From positions 1 through 17,733 of the forward strand of contig CAYINU010000035.1 of NCBI GenBank assembly GCA_964364855.1: a DNA stretch of 17,733 nucleotides, given 5' to 3'. Position numbers and translations under genes: made by a program. Of the stretch, positions 7,306-15,179 are shown piece after piece; the first letter of the stretch is position 1; every line of letters starts with the position of its first letter. A model generated the notes under the pieces. It was given only the letters and a program-made list of their open reading frames with translations, was not told where the DNA came from and made no database searches. Source of the DNA: CAYINU01 sp964364855. Lineage in GTDB: Bacteria; Margulisbacteria; Marinamargulisbacteria; CAYINU01.

Positions 7306-7756
7306 CAAAGATAACCTCCATAGGACTCCGGATCTCGAGCATGCTATATCCTTCCCTAAGATTCACGGCATTGAACTGGTGAATTCTTTTAAAATTGACA
7401 ATGTGTTTAAAGTTCCAGCTAACCAAGACATCCGTTTTTGATACGCTAGCAGCTGCGATGTGGAGTGCATCATCTTGGTATTTTCGACTTACAATCGCAC
7501 TCTTGAGATACATTTCAGCCAATGCAATCATCTCGCTGTCAATGTCTAAGACCTCAGAAATATCTAAAATCTGATCCAACACCCCCTTGACATCGGACGG
7601 TGCTTTTTGTACTTCTGCCAAGACAACGGTTGATAAAACGGCTTGAGCCCTCCCCTTAAGGATTGCCTTAATCAAATGATTTGAATACCTTTTAAATTCG
7701 GTATCAAAGCAGCCACCAATAACAGATGTGTCCAAATAAATCTTAATTTTCTTCAT
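7292..7756 (-). CDS. PIN-domain toxin (VapC-like ribonuclease)
   Basis: The 154-residue product is a PIN-domain protein of the type II toxin kind, normally an Mg2+-dependent RNase. The acidic residues are in place: Asp9 in IYLDTSVIGG, Glu48 in LAEVQKAP, and Asp95/Asp96 in YQDDALHIAAA. The fourth motif is LVSWNFKHIVNF, with Asn115 where many VapC proteins have Asp; I recall this WNFKH form as common in this subfamily. It starts at the ATG at 7756 without a Shine-Dalgarno. A promoter with correct 17-base spacing would begin transcription at that ATG. The small putative antitoxin follows with a 14-base overlap, the reverse of the usual antitoxin-first order. The gene is more A/T-rich than nadE and the TPR gene, hinting at acquisition. 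Confidence 0.87.
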   Translation of the reverse strand: MKKIKIYLDTSVIGGCFDTEFKRYSNHLIKAILKGRAQAVLSTVVLAEVQKAPSDVKGVLDQILDISEVLDIDSEMIALAEMYLKSAIVSRKYQDDALHIAAASVSKTDVLVSWNFKHIVNFKRIHQFNAVNLREGYSMLEIRSPMEVIFDENS

Positions 7757-7763
7757 CTAGCTT

Positions 7764-7792
7764 ATTCTATATACAACAACATTTTCCTTCAA
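7764..7792 (-). promoter_or_regulatory. Promoter of the PIN toxin-antitoxin-nadE transcript, probably leaderless
   Basis: On the minus strand TTGAAG (7792-7787, four of six) is followed after 17 bases by TAGAAT (7769-7764, five of six). Transcription would start near 7757, and the toxin ATG begins at 7756. The toxin message would have no leader, consistent with no Shine-Dalgarno there. This may also be a main promoter for nadE, because no other promoter is evident between the toxin and nadE. Confidence 0.5.
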
Positions 7793-7829
7793 ATATCACG
7801 TACATCTGTATATCTGATGGGAGGAGCTG

Positions 7830-8591
7830 TCACCTTTTTTTTCTCAGTTTTTGAATCTGCGCCCTAGCATCTGCTTGTAGTTGGCGCAGGTATCGGGCAT
7901 CGGCGCTGTCATCATCGATTTCGGGGGGCAGTGCGATGGCGGCTTCAAACGCCTTAATGGCGCCCGCCTTGTCTTTTCTGGCCAGGGCAATCAGGCCGGA
8001 TTCATGATAAAAACGGACCGAGTGGGGATTGAGACTGACCGCGCGATCGATATAACGTTGTGCATTGTCTAGGTTTCCGATGGAGATAATCGGTGGCGCT
8101 TGCCGGTGAACTGTGGCCAGCACGTAGTAGGCTGTCGGACAGGCCGGTTCCAGGGCCATGACTTCCTCCATATCCAAGAGGATCGTTTGCACAGCACCCA
8201 ACGCCGCCAGATTATTACCCAATTCCGCACGCTTTCCCATAACAGCTGCATGCCACAAATACCCTTCGATGGCGTCCGATCTGACCGTAATGGCCTGGGC
8301 ACCGGCAGCTTCGCCTTTGCTAAAAGCCGACGCGATTTCTTTTTTGCTCAGGTGTCCGAATGCCGCGACCTCGGAATAACTGCGGGCCAATCGCCACAAT
8401 GCGTCGTAATTTTCCGGTTCCTTGGCCAGTACCGTTTCCAGCTTGGTAATCGATGCGGCCAGGTTGCCACTGACGTCACGCTGGGCATAAAGCTGATCGA
8501 CGTCGCGAAGCGTGCGGGTGTAGTCCGGCATGGCATGAGCCGGATGGTACAGTGAGATAAATAAGAGAAGACAAAATAGGATTCTGGCCAT
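7830..8591 (-). CDS. Exported tetratricopeptide-repeat protein
   Basis: The 253-residue protein starts with a signal peptide, MARILFCLLLFISLYHPAHA, with a likely cut after the AHA at residue 20, so it should be periplasmic. I take the ATG at 8591 rather than the in-frame ATG at 8678 because it places the signal peptide at the N-terminus; the longer form would also run into the divergent gene. The mature part is helical with TPR-like repeats: a unit around AKEPENYDALWRLARSYSE, one around LEPACPTAYYVLATVHRQAP, and clear repeats near NAQRYIDRAVSLNPHSVRFY and KAGAIKAFEAAIALPPE. The layout with EGYLWHAAVMGKRA recalls the TatT/RMD-like TPR family. It ends in a basic tail. TPR proteins bind partners; which one is not shown. 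It shares a 67-base divergent control region with the metallo-hydrolase gene. Confidence 0.82.
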   Translation of the reverse strand: MARILFCLLLFISLYHPAHAMPDYTRTLRDVDQLYAQRDVSGNLAASITKLETVLAKEPENYDALWRLARSYSEVAAFGHLSKKEIASAFSKGEAAGAQAITVRSDAIEGYLWHAAVMGKRAELGNNLAALGAVQTILLDMEEVMALEPACPTAYYVLATVHRQAPPIISIGNLDNAQRYIDRAVSLNPHSVRFYHESGLIALARKDKAGAIKAFEAAIALPPEIDDDSADARYLRQLQADARAQIQKLRKKR

Positions 8592-8595
8592 AAAA

Positions 8596-8624
8596 TTCCA
8601 AATGACGTAAGACCAGGTTATAAT
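8596..8624 (+). promoter_or_regulatory. Promoter of the metallo-hydrolase gene in the divergent region
   Basis: A perfect -10 TATAAT lies at 8619-8624; the best -35 at 17 bases is only TTCCAA (8596-8601, three of six). It predicts a start near 8631 and a leader of about 28 bases carrying AAGGA at 8646-8650, eight bases before the ATG at 8659. The central TTATAA is self-complementary, so it could also serve as -10 for the TPR gene on the other strand. Confidence 0.45.
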
Positions 8625-8658
8625 GCCATCGTAGGACACCCCGGTAAAGGACGATTTC

Positions 8659-9297
8659 ATGCATTCATTGGCCGACAATTTTGCCCTGTTTCAGTTGGAG
8701 CTGGGGCCCATGGCCAATTTTGTTTATCTGATCGGCGATCCGGCCTCCAAATCGATGGTCGTCGTTGATCCTGCTTGGGATGTCAACGCGATTTGGGGAC
8801 AGGCCCATGCCTTGGAATATCGCATCGGTGCCATACTATTGACCCACGGCCACCCGGACCATACTAACGGTGTGCTGGGGTTGTTGGCCCATGCCGACGT
8901 CCCCGTGTATATATCAAAAAACGAAGCCACCTACTACCGACCGCAAAACGTTCACCTCAGTGATTTGGATGAGGGAGCCACTGTTTCCGTGGGCAACCTG
9001 GAAATTTCAGTGATTGCCACCCCTGGCCACACGCCGGGCGGGCTGTGTTATCACATCGACAACCACCTGATTACCGGCGACACGTTGTTTATTGATGCTT
9101 GTGGACGTGTAGATTTGCCCGGTGGAAATGCGGCCCTACTTTATGAGTCTTTGCAATGTCTGAAAAAACTGCCGGACAAGACCCGGATTTATCCCGGTCA
9201 TCATTATGGTGAAAAAAAATGGGATACCTTGGGCAACCAGAAAAAAAGCAATCCCTACCTGGCGGTTAGCCGGGACGAATTTTTGTCTATCCGGTAA
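8659..9297 (+). CDS. Metallo-beta-lactamase-fold hydrolase, glyoxalase II / ETHE1-like
   Basis: The 212-residue protein has a complete metal site: His63, His65, Asp67 and His68 in LTHGHPDHTNG, His124 in TPGHTPGG, Asp141 in TGDTLFID and a final His at 181/182 in YPGHHYG. The stretch DTLFIDACGRVDLPGG resembles that of persulfide dioxygenases (ETHE1 family) as well as short glyoxalase II proteins. Likely substrates are therefore glutathione thioesters or glutathione persulfide; sequence alone cannot decide, and the protein is shorter than classical GloB. It is cytosolic, with no signal peptide. The ATG at 8659 has an AAGGA ribosome site. It is divergent from the TPR gene, and its 3' end overlaps the convergent trmL end by 11 bases. 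A thiol-related role would fit the nearby YbdK-type gene, but that is only an inference. Confidence 0.88.
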   Translation: MHSLADNFALFQLELGPMANFVYLIGDPASKSMVVVDPAWDVNAIWGQAHALEYRIGAILLTHGHPDHTNGVLGLLAHADVPVYISKNEATYYRPQNVHLSDLDEGATVSVGNLEISVIATPGHTPGGLCYHIDNHLITGDTLFIDACGRVDLPGGNAALLYESLQCLKKLPDKTRIYPGHHYGEKKWDTLGNQKKSNPYLAVSRDEFLSIR

Positions 9298-9766
9298 TGT
9301 GACGGTCAAATCGGGCCGGGCCTAATTGGCGAATGGCTTCGTATACGCCAATGCCCACGGCTGTCGAGAGATTGAGACTACGAACATGCGTGCTTTTGAT
9401 GGGTAATGAACAACAACGATCGGTAAATTGGTCCAAATAGAGTTGGGGAATACCGGTTACTTCACTGCCAAAAAGCAACACATCTTTCTCCCGGAAGGTA
9501 TGCTCATATACCGTGGTTTCGGCTGTTTTGGTGAACAGATGGGCCTTTCCCCGTGGTAAGTGGGCCATATAGGCCGCCGTATCTTCGAAGCGCTGCCACT
9601 TCACATACGGCCAATAATCCAACCCCGCACGTTTAAGTGTCTTATCCGACAGCTCAAATCCCAACTTGCCGACGATATGCAGCTCGATTTCGAGAGCGGC
9701 GCATAGCCGCGCGACATTGCCGGTATTGGGCGGAATTTGGGGTTCGATTAGGACAATAGTAATCAT
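9287..9766 (-). CDS. trmL: tRNA (cytidine/uridine(34)-2'-O)-methyltransferase, SPOUT family
   Basis: At 159 residues this has the size and motifs of TrmL (formerly YibK/CspR), which methylates the ribose of wobble base 34 in certain leucine tRNAs using S-adenosylmethionine. The N-terminus ITIVLIEPQIPPNTGNVARLC is diagnostic, followed by LKRAGLDYWPYV, LLFGSEVTGIP and the knot region LPIKSTHVRSLNLSTAVGIGVYEA. The usual FGPE and IPM(R) residues are changed to FGSE and LPIKSTH, which are minor departures. The ATG directly follows the TAA of the TauE-like gene (TAAATG), so the two are co-transcribed. The stop overlaps the end of the convergent metallo-hydrolase gene. Confidence 0.93.
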   Translation of the reverse strand: MITIVLIEPQIPPNTGNVARLCAALEIELHIVGKLGFELSDKTLKRAGLDYWPYVKWQRFEDTAAYMAHLPRGKAHLFTKTAETTVYEHTFREKDVLLFGSEVTGIPQLYLDQFTDRCCSLPIKSTHVRSLNLSTAVGIGVYEAIRQLGPARFDRHITG

Positions 9767-10540
9767 TTATATGAGTATCATTTTTAAAAAGAAATACACC
9801 GTCATCGACCAGGCAATGACCATCACCACGCGATGTCCCATGGCGGGAGGCAATTGCCGGAAATACCTCACCGCACTGTAGCTGCCCAATATTAATCCGC
9901 CCATCAGCACCAGGACTTGAGGCCAATAGATCAAGCCGGCAACAATAAAAATCAAAACGGCAATCGCGTTGGCAAAAAGGCCCACCCAAGCACGTAACGC
10001 ACTGGCTTCATTTATATTTTCCACACCCATCAGGCCCAGCAAGGCCATCATCATAATCCCCATCCCTGCGCCAAAAAATCCACCATAGATCGAGATCATC
10101 CACAAGGCCCCTTGCATCAGCAAGGCAAAGAATCGATTTTCTCTGGCCGTATGGCGTGTGCGGTGCAGCCAAGTCACCAGTGACGACCGGAAGGTAAAAA
10201 TCAGCGTCGAAAACAGCAGCAGAAAAGGAATCAGTTTGGAAAATGTCGCATTGGAAATGACCAGAAGGGCCAATGCCCCTGCAGCCCCGCCGATCAAGCT
10301 CACCCAGAAAAAGTACATCAATTGACCTCGCTGTACGCGCAACTCCTGACGATAGGCGGCAATGGTGGCCAAGGTGCCGGGAAAAGTGCCTACCGTTGCC
10401 GAGGCATTGGCTGCGATCGGGGGAAGTCCCAAAAAAATCAGCACCGGAAAAACCAGAAAAGTCCCTCCCCCCACAATGCCATTCATGACACCGGCAGTAA
10501 TGCCGCTTAATAACAATATGCCGACTTCACTCCAATTCAT
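9767..10540 (-). CDS. TauE/SafE family membrane permease
   Basis: The 257-residue polytopic inner-membrane protein belongs to the TauE/SafE (DUF81) family, often linked to export or uptake of sulfonates, sulfite or other organic anions. The family start is clear: SGITAGVMNGIVGGGTFLVFPVLIFLGLPP, then ANASATVGTFPGTLATIAAYRQEL. The second half repeats the pattern with GGFFGAGMGIMMMALLGLMG. About eight membrane segments are visible. I start at the ATG at 10540; a longer frame from 10588 would add a non-hydrophobic tail and run through the region shared with the divergent dus gene. It abuts trmL. No substrate can be assigned. Confidence 0.88.
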   Translation of the reverse strand: MNWSEVGILLLSGITAGVMNGIVGGGTFLVFPVLIFLGLPPIAANASATVGTFPGTLATIAAYRQELRVQRGQLMYFFWVSLIGGAAGALALLVISNATFSKLIPFLLLFSTLIFTFRSSLVTWLHRTRHTARENRFFALLMQGALWMISIYGGFFGAGMGIMMMALLGLMGVENINEASALRAWVGLFANAIAVLIFIVAGLIYWPQVLVLMGGLILGSYSAVRYFRQLPPAMGHRVVMVIAWSMTVYFFLKMILI

Positions 10541-10560
10541 GGCGTTATTGTGGCATAAGG

Positions 10561-10589
10561 TAGACGCTCGTAAAAGGCAACCGTACACT
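10561..10589 (+). promoter_or_regulatory. Weak promoter candidate for the dus-recN genes
   Basis: TAGACG (10561-10566) and TACACT (10584-10589) each match four of six consensus bases and are 17 bases apart. The predicted start near 10596 is next to the dus ATG at 10598, which has no Shine-Dalgarno. The 57-base region between the divergent TauE-like and dus genes must hold both promoters. Support is moderate at best. Confidence 0.28.
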
Positions 10590-10597
10590 ACACTGCG

Positions 10598-11581
10598 ATG
10601 AACAAATCGTTTTGGAAAGACGTTCCCAGACCCATCATCGGCCTTGCGCCGATGGAGGGATACTCCGACAGTGCCCTGCGCCGCGTCTGCAAGGCCATCA
10701 AACCCGACTTATTGACCTACACGGAATTTACCTCTGCTGACGGGGTTCACTATGGGGCCAAAAAGCTGCTGGAAAAATTGCGCTTTTTTCCGGATGAACG
10801 CCCCATTTTGGCCCAAGTGTTTGGCAAAAACCTGGAGGCCTTTATCACGGCCGCAAAATGGTGTGAAGATCAGGGGTTTACCGGTATTGATTTGAATATG
10901 GGATGCCCCGCCAAAAAAGTGGTCAAATCCGAACACGGGGTGGCCTTGCGTAAAAAGCCGGACTTGGCTTTCCGACTCATTGAAGCAGTGGCCAACGCGA
11001 CGACCTTGCCGGTATCGGTTAAAACGAGACTCGGATGGTCAGATGCCGAAGACCTCATTGCGTTTGGCAAAGGGGCGGAGAATGCCGGGGCCGATATGAT
11101 TTGCATTCATGCGCGGACTTATACCAACCCCTATAACGTTCCTGCGCAATTTGAACCCGTATATGAACTCAAGCGACACCTGACGATACCGGTGCTGGGC
11201 AATGGGGGGGTTGTGTCTATTGCAGATGGCATGGCGAAGTTGGGGAATCTGGATGGCTTTCTCATCGGTCAGGCGGCTATCGGTAATCCGTGGGTATTTG
11301 ATCCGTCGGGAAAACGCCCCGTGACGTTTGCCCAGAAAAAGCCCTTTATTTTATTGCATGCCAAGTACCTGATCGAACTGAAAGGCGAGTATGTCGGAAC
11401 ACGAGAGATCCGCAAACATCTGTTGTCCTATGTCCGGGAATTTCCGGGAGCTAAGGCATTCCGCTCTCAGATGACCCATGTGGAGCGCTATGCCGATGTG
11501 ATCGCTGCCCTTGATGACATTGCCATGCATTTACAGTCCGATCAAAGCGCGTCACAATCGGCTATTATTTCGCATGCTTAA
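10598..11581 (+). CDS. dus: tRNA-dihydrouridine synthase (Dus family)
   Basis: The 327-residue flavoenzyme reduces uridines in the tRNA D-loop using FMN and NADPH. It shows the family signature: RPIIGLAPMEGYSDSALRR (FMN binding, 11-29), YTEFTSADG (41-49), LAQVFG (71-76), GIDLNMGCPAKKVVKSEHG with catalytic Cys103, VSVKTRLGW with Lys142, His171 in CIHARTY, and the phosphate-binding loops LGNGGV (200-205) and LIGQAAIGNPW. The FW...RPI start and the VVKSEHGVAL stretch are not typical of DusA, DusB or DusC and recall forms I associate with candidate-phyla genomes, so I leave the subtype open. The stop codon overlaps the recN start by eight bases. Confidence 0.92.
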   Translation: MNKSFWKDVPRPIIGLAPMEGYSDSALRRVCKAIKPDLLTYTEFTSADGVHYGAKKLLEKLRFFPDERPILAQVFGKNLEAFITAAKWCEDQGFTGIDLNMGCPAKKVVKSEHGVALRKKPDLAFRLIEAVANATTLPVSVKTRLGWSDAEDLIAFGKGAENAGADMICIHARTYTNPYNVPAQFEPVYELKRHLTIPVLGNGGVVSIADGMAKLGNLDGFLIGQAAIGNPWVFDPSGKRPVTFAQKKPFILLHAKYLIELKGEYVGTREIRKHLLSYVREFPGAKAFRSQMTHVERYADVIAALDDIAMHLQSDQSASQSAIISHA

Positions 11582-13214
11582 ATCCATAACCCTTCGGTAT
11601 TTCGGCATTATCGAACACTTATCCGTTTCGTTTGAGACCGGGTTGAATGTCCTGACCGGGGAGTCCGGTGCCGGCAAATCCATTGTGGTCGATGCCATGA
11701 CCCTGATTGCGGGGCGCCAGGCTCGGGATGTGACGATTTACCCCGGTCAACAAACAGCCTGGGTGGAGGCGGTTTTCGAAGTGCCGGATGAACTGCGAAA
11801 CGCTGAGCTCAGTGGGTTTTTAGAAGACGGTACCGCGCTAATTGTCCGCCGGCATTTTGGTAAAAATACTGGGATTCTGGTCAACGATCAGAGCGTCACC
11901 TTGCGCAAACTAAAAGAACTGCTGGGGCCGTTGATAATGATTTCAGGCCAGCATGACCAATTGCAGTTGTTTGATCCGGACTATCAGCTGCATTTGGTGG
12001 ATGAATGGCTGGATGAATCGGGACGGGGCGCCCAGGCCGAATATGCAACGGCATATGCCCAATGGCAGGCTGCCGAATCGACCCTTCAACATATCCGGCG
12101 GGATCAAGCCGAATCGGACATGCGTCGCGAGATGCTGGCCTACCAAATCCAAGATGTTAGGCAGCATGAGCTCAAGGCAGGCGAAGAAGATGAGTTGACT
12201 GCCTTAAAATCTCAAATTAAAAGTCGGGATCAGATTCAGGCCGCTGTTCTCGAGGCGCAATCCCGCCTGGATGCCCTAATCGCGCAAGCGGATGGACTGG
12301 AGAAAGTGCTAGGCAAATTGGGAGATAATCCCCGTTTGTCGGCCCTAGCAGCGCGGGCCCATGACTGGGCGTTGCAGATCGCCGATGCGGCTGACGAAGT
12401 CGGAAACGAACGTGAGCAGATCGACAGGCTGGATGCGATGGACATCGACGCCTTGGAAAGCCGCCTGGAACTCATTTTTCGTCTGAAGCAAAAATACAAA
12501 GCGCCCACTCTTTCCGCATTGCTGGACCTGCAAGCCGAATGGCAGACCGCGCTAGATGAGATTGTGCATGTCGCCGCCCGTATCGTCCAAGCCGAATCAG
12601 CCGTTAATCTCCATTTAAAGGCAATGGAAACGGCTGGAAATACCTTGCACAAGCACCGCCAAAGCATCGCTAAAACACTCTCAAAGACACTCACAAACGA
12701 ACTCAAAAACCTGGGATTTTTCCATGTGCAGTTCGACATTGAGGTCCATCGCACGGACAGGCCGACTGCGGGCGGGTTGTCTCGTGTCACCTTTTTGATC
12801 TGTCCCAATCCTGGGATGGGCATGCAGCCTTTGCAAAACGTGGCCTCCGGTGGTGAAATATCGCGCATTTTCTTGGCCATTCGGACGGTGCTGGGGGCAA
12901 AACGGGCTGTACCGGTCCTGATTTTTGATGAAATTGACACCGGTGTGGGTGGGATGTTGGCCACGGATATTGGCAAACGCTTGCAAAATGTGTCGGCCTA
13001 TTCTCAGGTCTTTTGTGTGACCCACCTGCCCCAGATTGCCCGGTTTGCCACTGCGCACTATTCGGTGCAAAAAATTCAGGATGCCGCTTCGACCCGCGTT
13101 ACGCTGCATCGCTTATCCGACACGGATATCCGCGGCGAACTCCAACGCATGGTGGGCGGTAACGACGTGCTGACCGTACTGAATGACGCATTAATGCCTG
13201 GTCGTCGGGAGTGA
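11574..13214 (+). CDS. recN: DNA repair protein RecN
   Basis: RecN is an SMC-like ATPase that acts on DNA double-strand breaks and supports RecA-dependent repair. From the ATG at 11574 the product is 546 residues, close to E. coli RecN (553). MLKSITLRYFGIIEHLSVSF is the standard N-terminus, with Walker A GESGAGKS at 29-36. The middle is a coiled coil rich in Ala, Glu, Gln and Lys (about 160-365). The ABC signature ASGGEISR is near 424-431, and Walker B with D-loop, VLIFDEIDTGVGG, is near 448-460. It ends with CVTHLPQIARFA and a QRMVGG stretch. The start lies inside the last codons of dus, so the pair is co-transcribed and probably coupled. I see no LexA-type box in front, so SOS control is not evident. 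Confidence 0.96.
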   Translation: MLKSITLRYFGIIEHLSVSFETGLNVLTGESGAGKSIVVDAMTLIAGRQARDVTIYPGQQTAWVEAVFEVPDELRNAELSGFLEDGTALIVRRHFGKNTGILVNDQSVTLRKLKELLGPLIMISGQHDQLQLFDPDYQLHLVDEWLDESGRGAQAEYATAYAQWQAAESTLQHIRRDQAESDMRREMLAYQIQDVRQHELKAGEEDELTALKSQIKSRDQIQAAVLEAQSRLDALIAQADGLEKVLGKLGDNPRLSALAARAHDWALQIADAADEVGNEREQIDRLDAMDIDALESRLELIFRLKQKYKAPTLSALLDLQAEWQTALDEIVHVAARIVQAESAVNLHLKAMETAGNTLHKHRQSIAKTLSKTLTNELKNLGFFHVQFDIEVHRTDRPTAGGLSRVTFLICPNPGMGMQPLQNVASGGEISRIFLAIRTVLGAKRAVPVLIFDEIDTGVGGMLATDIGKRLQNVSAYSQVFCVTHLPQIARFATAHYSVQKIQDAASTRVTLHRLSDTDIRGELQRMVGGNDVLTVLNDALMPGRRE

Positions 13215-13221
13215 CGATTGA

Positions 13222-13251
13222 TATACTCAATCCAAAGTTGCTTCCGAGGAG
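13222..13251 (+). promoter_or_regulatory. glmS leader: -10-like element and strong Shine-Dalgarno
   Basis: The 43-base gap between recN and glmS carries TATACT (13222-13227, five of six) without a clear -35, and GAGGAG (13246-13251) six bases before the glmS ATG. There is no room for a glmS ribozyme. glmS is either read through from recN or uses this weak promoter. Confidence 0.4.
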
Positions 13252-13257
13252 ATATCT

Positions 13258-15084
13258 ATGTGCGGCATCGTGGGCTATGTAGGCGATAGGGATATCGCTT
13301 CTGTTTTATTGGTCGGACTCGAACGGCTCAGTTACCGGGGTTATGATTCGTCCGGTATCGCAACGATATCAAAAGGTGAACTGAGTACCTGGAAAAAGGC
13401 CGGCAAGGTGTATGAGCTGCAAGACATGCTCAAAAATCTCACCATCCGCGGCAATATCGGCATCGGCCATACGCGTTGGGCCACCCATGGCAAGGCCAGT
13501 GAGGTCAACGCCCACCCCCATTTGAGCCAGGAAAACAAAATTGCCCTCGTCCATAACGGCATTATCGAAAACTACTTGCCCCTGAAAAAGAAACTGATGG
13601 CCGAGGGCCATATTTTCCGCTCTGAAACCGACTCCGAAGTTATTGTTCATCTCGTTGAGCGTTATTTCCAAAACACCCTCGAAGATGCGGTGGAAATGGC
13701 CTTTTCCGACCTGCAAGGAACCTATGCGTTTGCGGTAATTTGCGAACAAGATCCGACCAAGATCGTTGTGGCACGTAAAGGTAGCCCGCTCATTATCGGT
13801 CTGGGGAAAAACGAGAACTTTGTGGCTTCAGATCTTAACGCCATTCTGACCCATACCAAAGATGTGATGTATCTCGAAGATGGGGAAATGGCCATCGTGA
13901 CCCAGGAAGGCGTCACGGTCAGAAAAATCGGTGGTGCCGAGCTGGAAAAGAAAGTTCATCATATCTCTTGGGATGCCGCGACCACGGACAAAGACGGTTA
14001 CGACCACTACATGCTCAAAGAAATCCACGAACAACCCATGACCGTGAGAAAGATTTTGAGCAAATACGTGGACGTAGACAACAGGATCGCCTTCAAAGAT
14101 CTGCGTATGCCGGACAGCGAATTCTCCAACATCAGCCGATTTATTATCCAGGCCTGCGGCACCAGTTGGCATGCCGGGCTTATCGGCAAATATCTCATCG
14201 AAAAATATACCTCGGTGCTGACAGAGGTCGATATTTCCTCCGAGTTTCGGTACCGCAACAAAATCACAGACGGTAAAGAAATCGTGGTGGCCATTTCCCA
14301 GTCCGGCGAAACAGCTGACACCCTTGCGTGTCTTCGTGAGGCGAAAAGTAAATTTTTCCGCGTCCTATCGTTTGTGAATGTGAAAGGCAGTTCCATTGAT
14401 CGTGAGTCGGACGGCGTGATTTATTCCCACTCCGGCCAAGAAGTCGGCGTCGCTTCCACGAAGAATTTCACCTCCCAATTGATGACCCTCTACCTCTTTG
14501 CGCTGTACGTGGGACTAATTAAACGGACCATTCCTGCTCAGTTGGTACGAGAAATGTTGGATGGTTTACGTCGGATCCCAGACTATATTGAAATGTTATT
14601 GGGCCAGTCGGGCGCCATCAAGGAAATTGCCGAGAAATATTATCTGAGCCGGGACTTTTTATTTTTGGGCCGTAGTATCAATTACCCCTCTGCTCTGGAG
14701 GGTGCGCTAAAACTCAAAGAAATTTCCTACATTCACGCCACGGGGTATGCCGCTGGGGAACTCAAGCATGGCCCTATTGCCCTGATTGACTCCAAGCTGC
14801 CCGTCGTCTGTATCGCGCCACAATGCGGGACTTATGAAAAAATGGTAAGCAACATTCAAGAAGTCAAAGCCCGCAGAGGAAAAACCATTGTGATTGCGAC
14901 CGAAGGCGATACCGAAATCCAAAAAATGGCCGACGAGATTATCTATATTCCCAATGTTCACGAGGACCTGACGCCGCTGTTGGTAGCCATTCCTTTGCAA
15001 CTGTTGGCTTACTATATCGCCCTACGCTTGGATTGTGACGTGGATCAACCGCGCAATTTGGCCAAGAGCGTAACCGTGGAGTAG
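13258..15084 (+). CDS. glmS: Glutamine-fructose-6-phosphate aminotransferase (isomerizing)
   Basis: The 608-residue enzyme makes glucosamine-6-phosphate from fructose-6-phosphate and glutamine, the entry step to peptidoglycan and lipopolysaccharide amino sugars. After Met removal, Cys1 of MCGIVGYVG is the nucleophile of the glutaminase domain. That domain also shows LSYRGYDSSGIA, HTRWATHG and HNGIIENY. Two SIS sugar-isomerase domains follow, with QACGTSWHAGL, SQSGETADT, EVGVASTKNFTSQ, the HATGYAAGELKHGPIALI segment, and the invariant C-terminal tail DQPRNLAKSVTVE. Length equals that of the E. coli enzyme (609). It follows recN rather than glmU. A toxin-antitoxin pair lies immediately downstream. 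Confidence 0.97.
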   Translation: MCGIVGYVGDRDIASVLLVGLERLSYRGYDSSGIATISKGELSTWKKAGKVYELQDMLKNLTIRGNIGIGHTRWATHGKASEVNAHPHLSQENKIALVHNGIIENYLPLKKKLMAEGHIFRSETDSEVIVHLVERYFQNTLEDAVEMAFSDLQGTYAFAVICEQDPTKIVVARKGSPLIIGLGKNENFVASDLNAILTHTKDVMYLEDGEMAIVTQEGVTVRKIGGAELEKKVHHISWDAATTDKDGYDHYMLKEIHEQPMTVRKILSKYVDVDNRIAFKDLRMPDSEFSNISRFIIQACGTSWHAGLIGKYLIEKYTSVLTEVDISSEFRYRNKITDGKEIVVAISQSGETADTLACLREAKSKFFRVLSFVNVKGSSIDRESDGVIYSHSGQEVGVASTKNFTSQLMTLYLFALYVGLIKRTIPAQLVREMLDGLRRIPDYIEMLLGQSGAIKEIAEKYYLSRDFLFLGRSINYPSALEGALKLKEISYIHATGYAAGELKHGPIALIDSKLPVVCIAPQCGTYEKMVSNIQEVKARRGKTIVIATEGDTEIQKMADEIIYIPNVHEDLTPLLVAIPLQLLAYYIALRLDCDVDQPRNLAKSVTVE

Positions 15085-15092
15085 CTCGCGCC

Positions 15093-15172
15093 CTTAATGA
15101 CCTACTTAAGTTAGACATTTTGTTGTAAAAATGGTAGACATATAGACATATAAACAGGTTGTTCTTTAGGGG
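15093..15172 (+). promoter_or_regulatory. Operator-like repeats and Shine-Dalgarno before the antitoxin gene
   Basis: The 95-base gap after glmS contains three copies of TAGACAT (15112-15118, 15135-15141, 15143-15149), the last two forming a tandem eight-base repeat TAGACATA. There is also an inverted repeat CTTAA/TTAAG (15093-15097 and 15106-15110). The segment is strongly A/T-rich and holds TATAAA at 15149-15154. AGGGG (15168-15172) lies seven bases before the antitoxin ATG. Phd-type antitoxins usually repress their own promoter by binding repeats, so this is a likely operator; the exact -35/-10 pair is unclear. Confidence 0.45.
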
Positions 15173-15179
15173 TGCTTAG

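Noticed and set aside
7757..7829. Terminator between the TPR gene and the PIN toxin
   Set aside because: The short gap has no convincing hairpin followed by a T run on the minus strand.
8100..8555. A 151-codon open frame on the plus strand inside the TPR gene
   Set aside because: It is antisense to a well-formed TPR protein with signal peptide, and its translation shows no domain or ribosome site.
12236..12976. A 246-codon open frame on the minus strand inside recN
   Set aside because: It lies fully antisense to clear RecN motifs, is rich in Ser, Arg, Cys and Ala as expected of a shadow frame, and matches no family I know.
13215..13257. Possible glmS ribozyme/riboswitch upstream of glmS
   Set aside because: The recN-glmS gap is only 43 bases, far too short for the ribozyme, and lacks its core.
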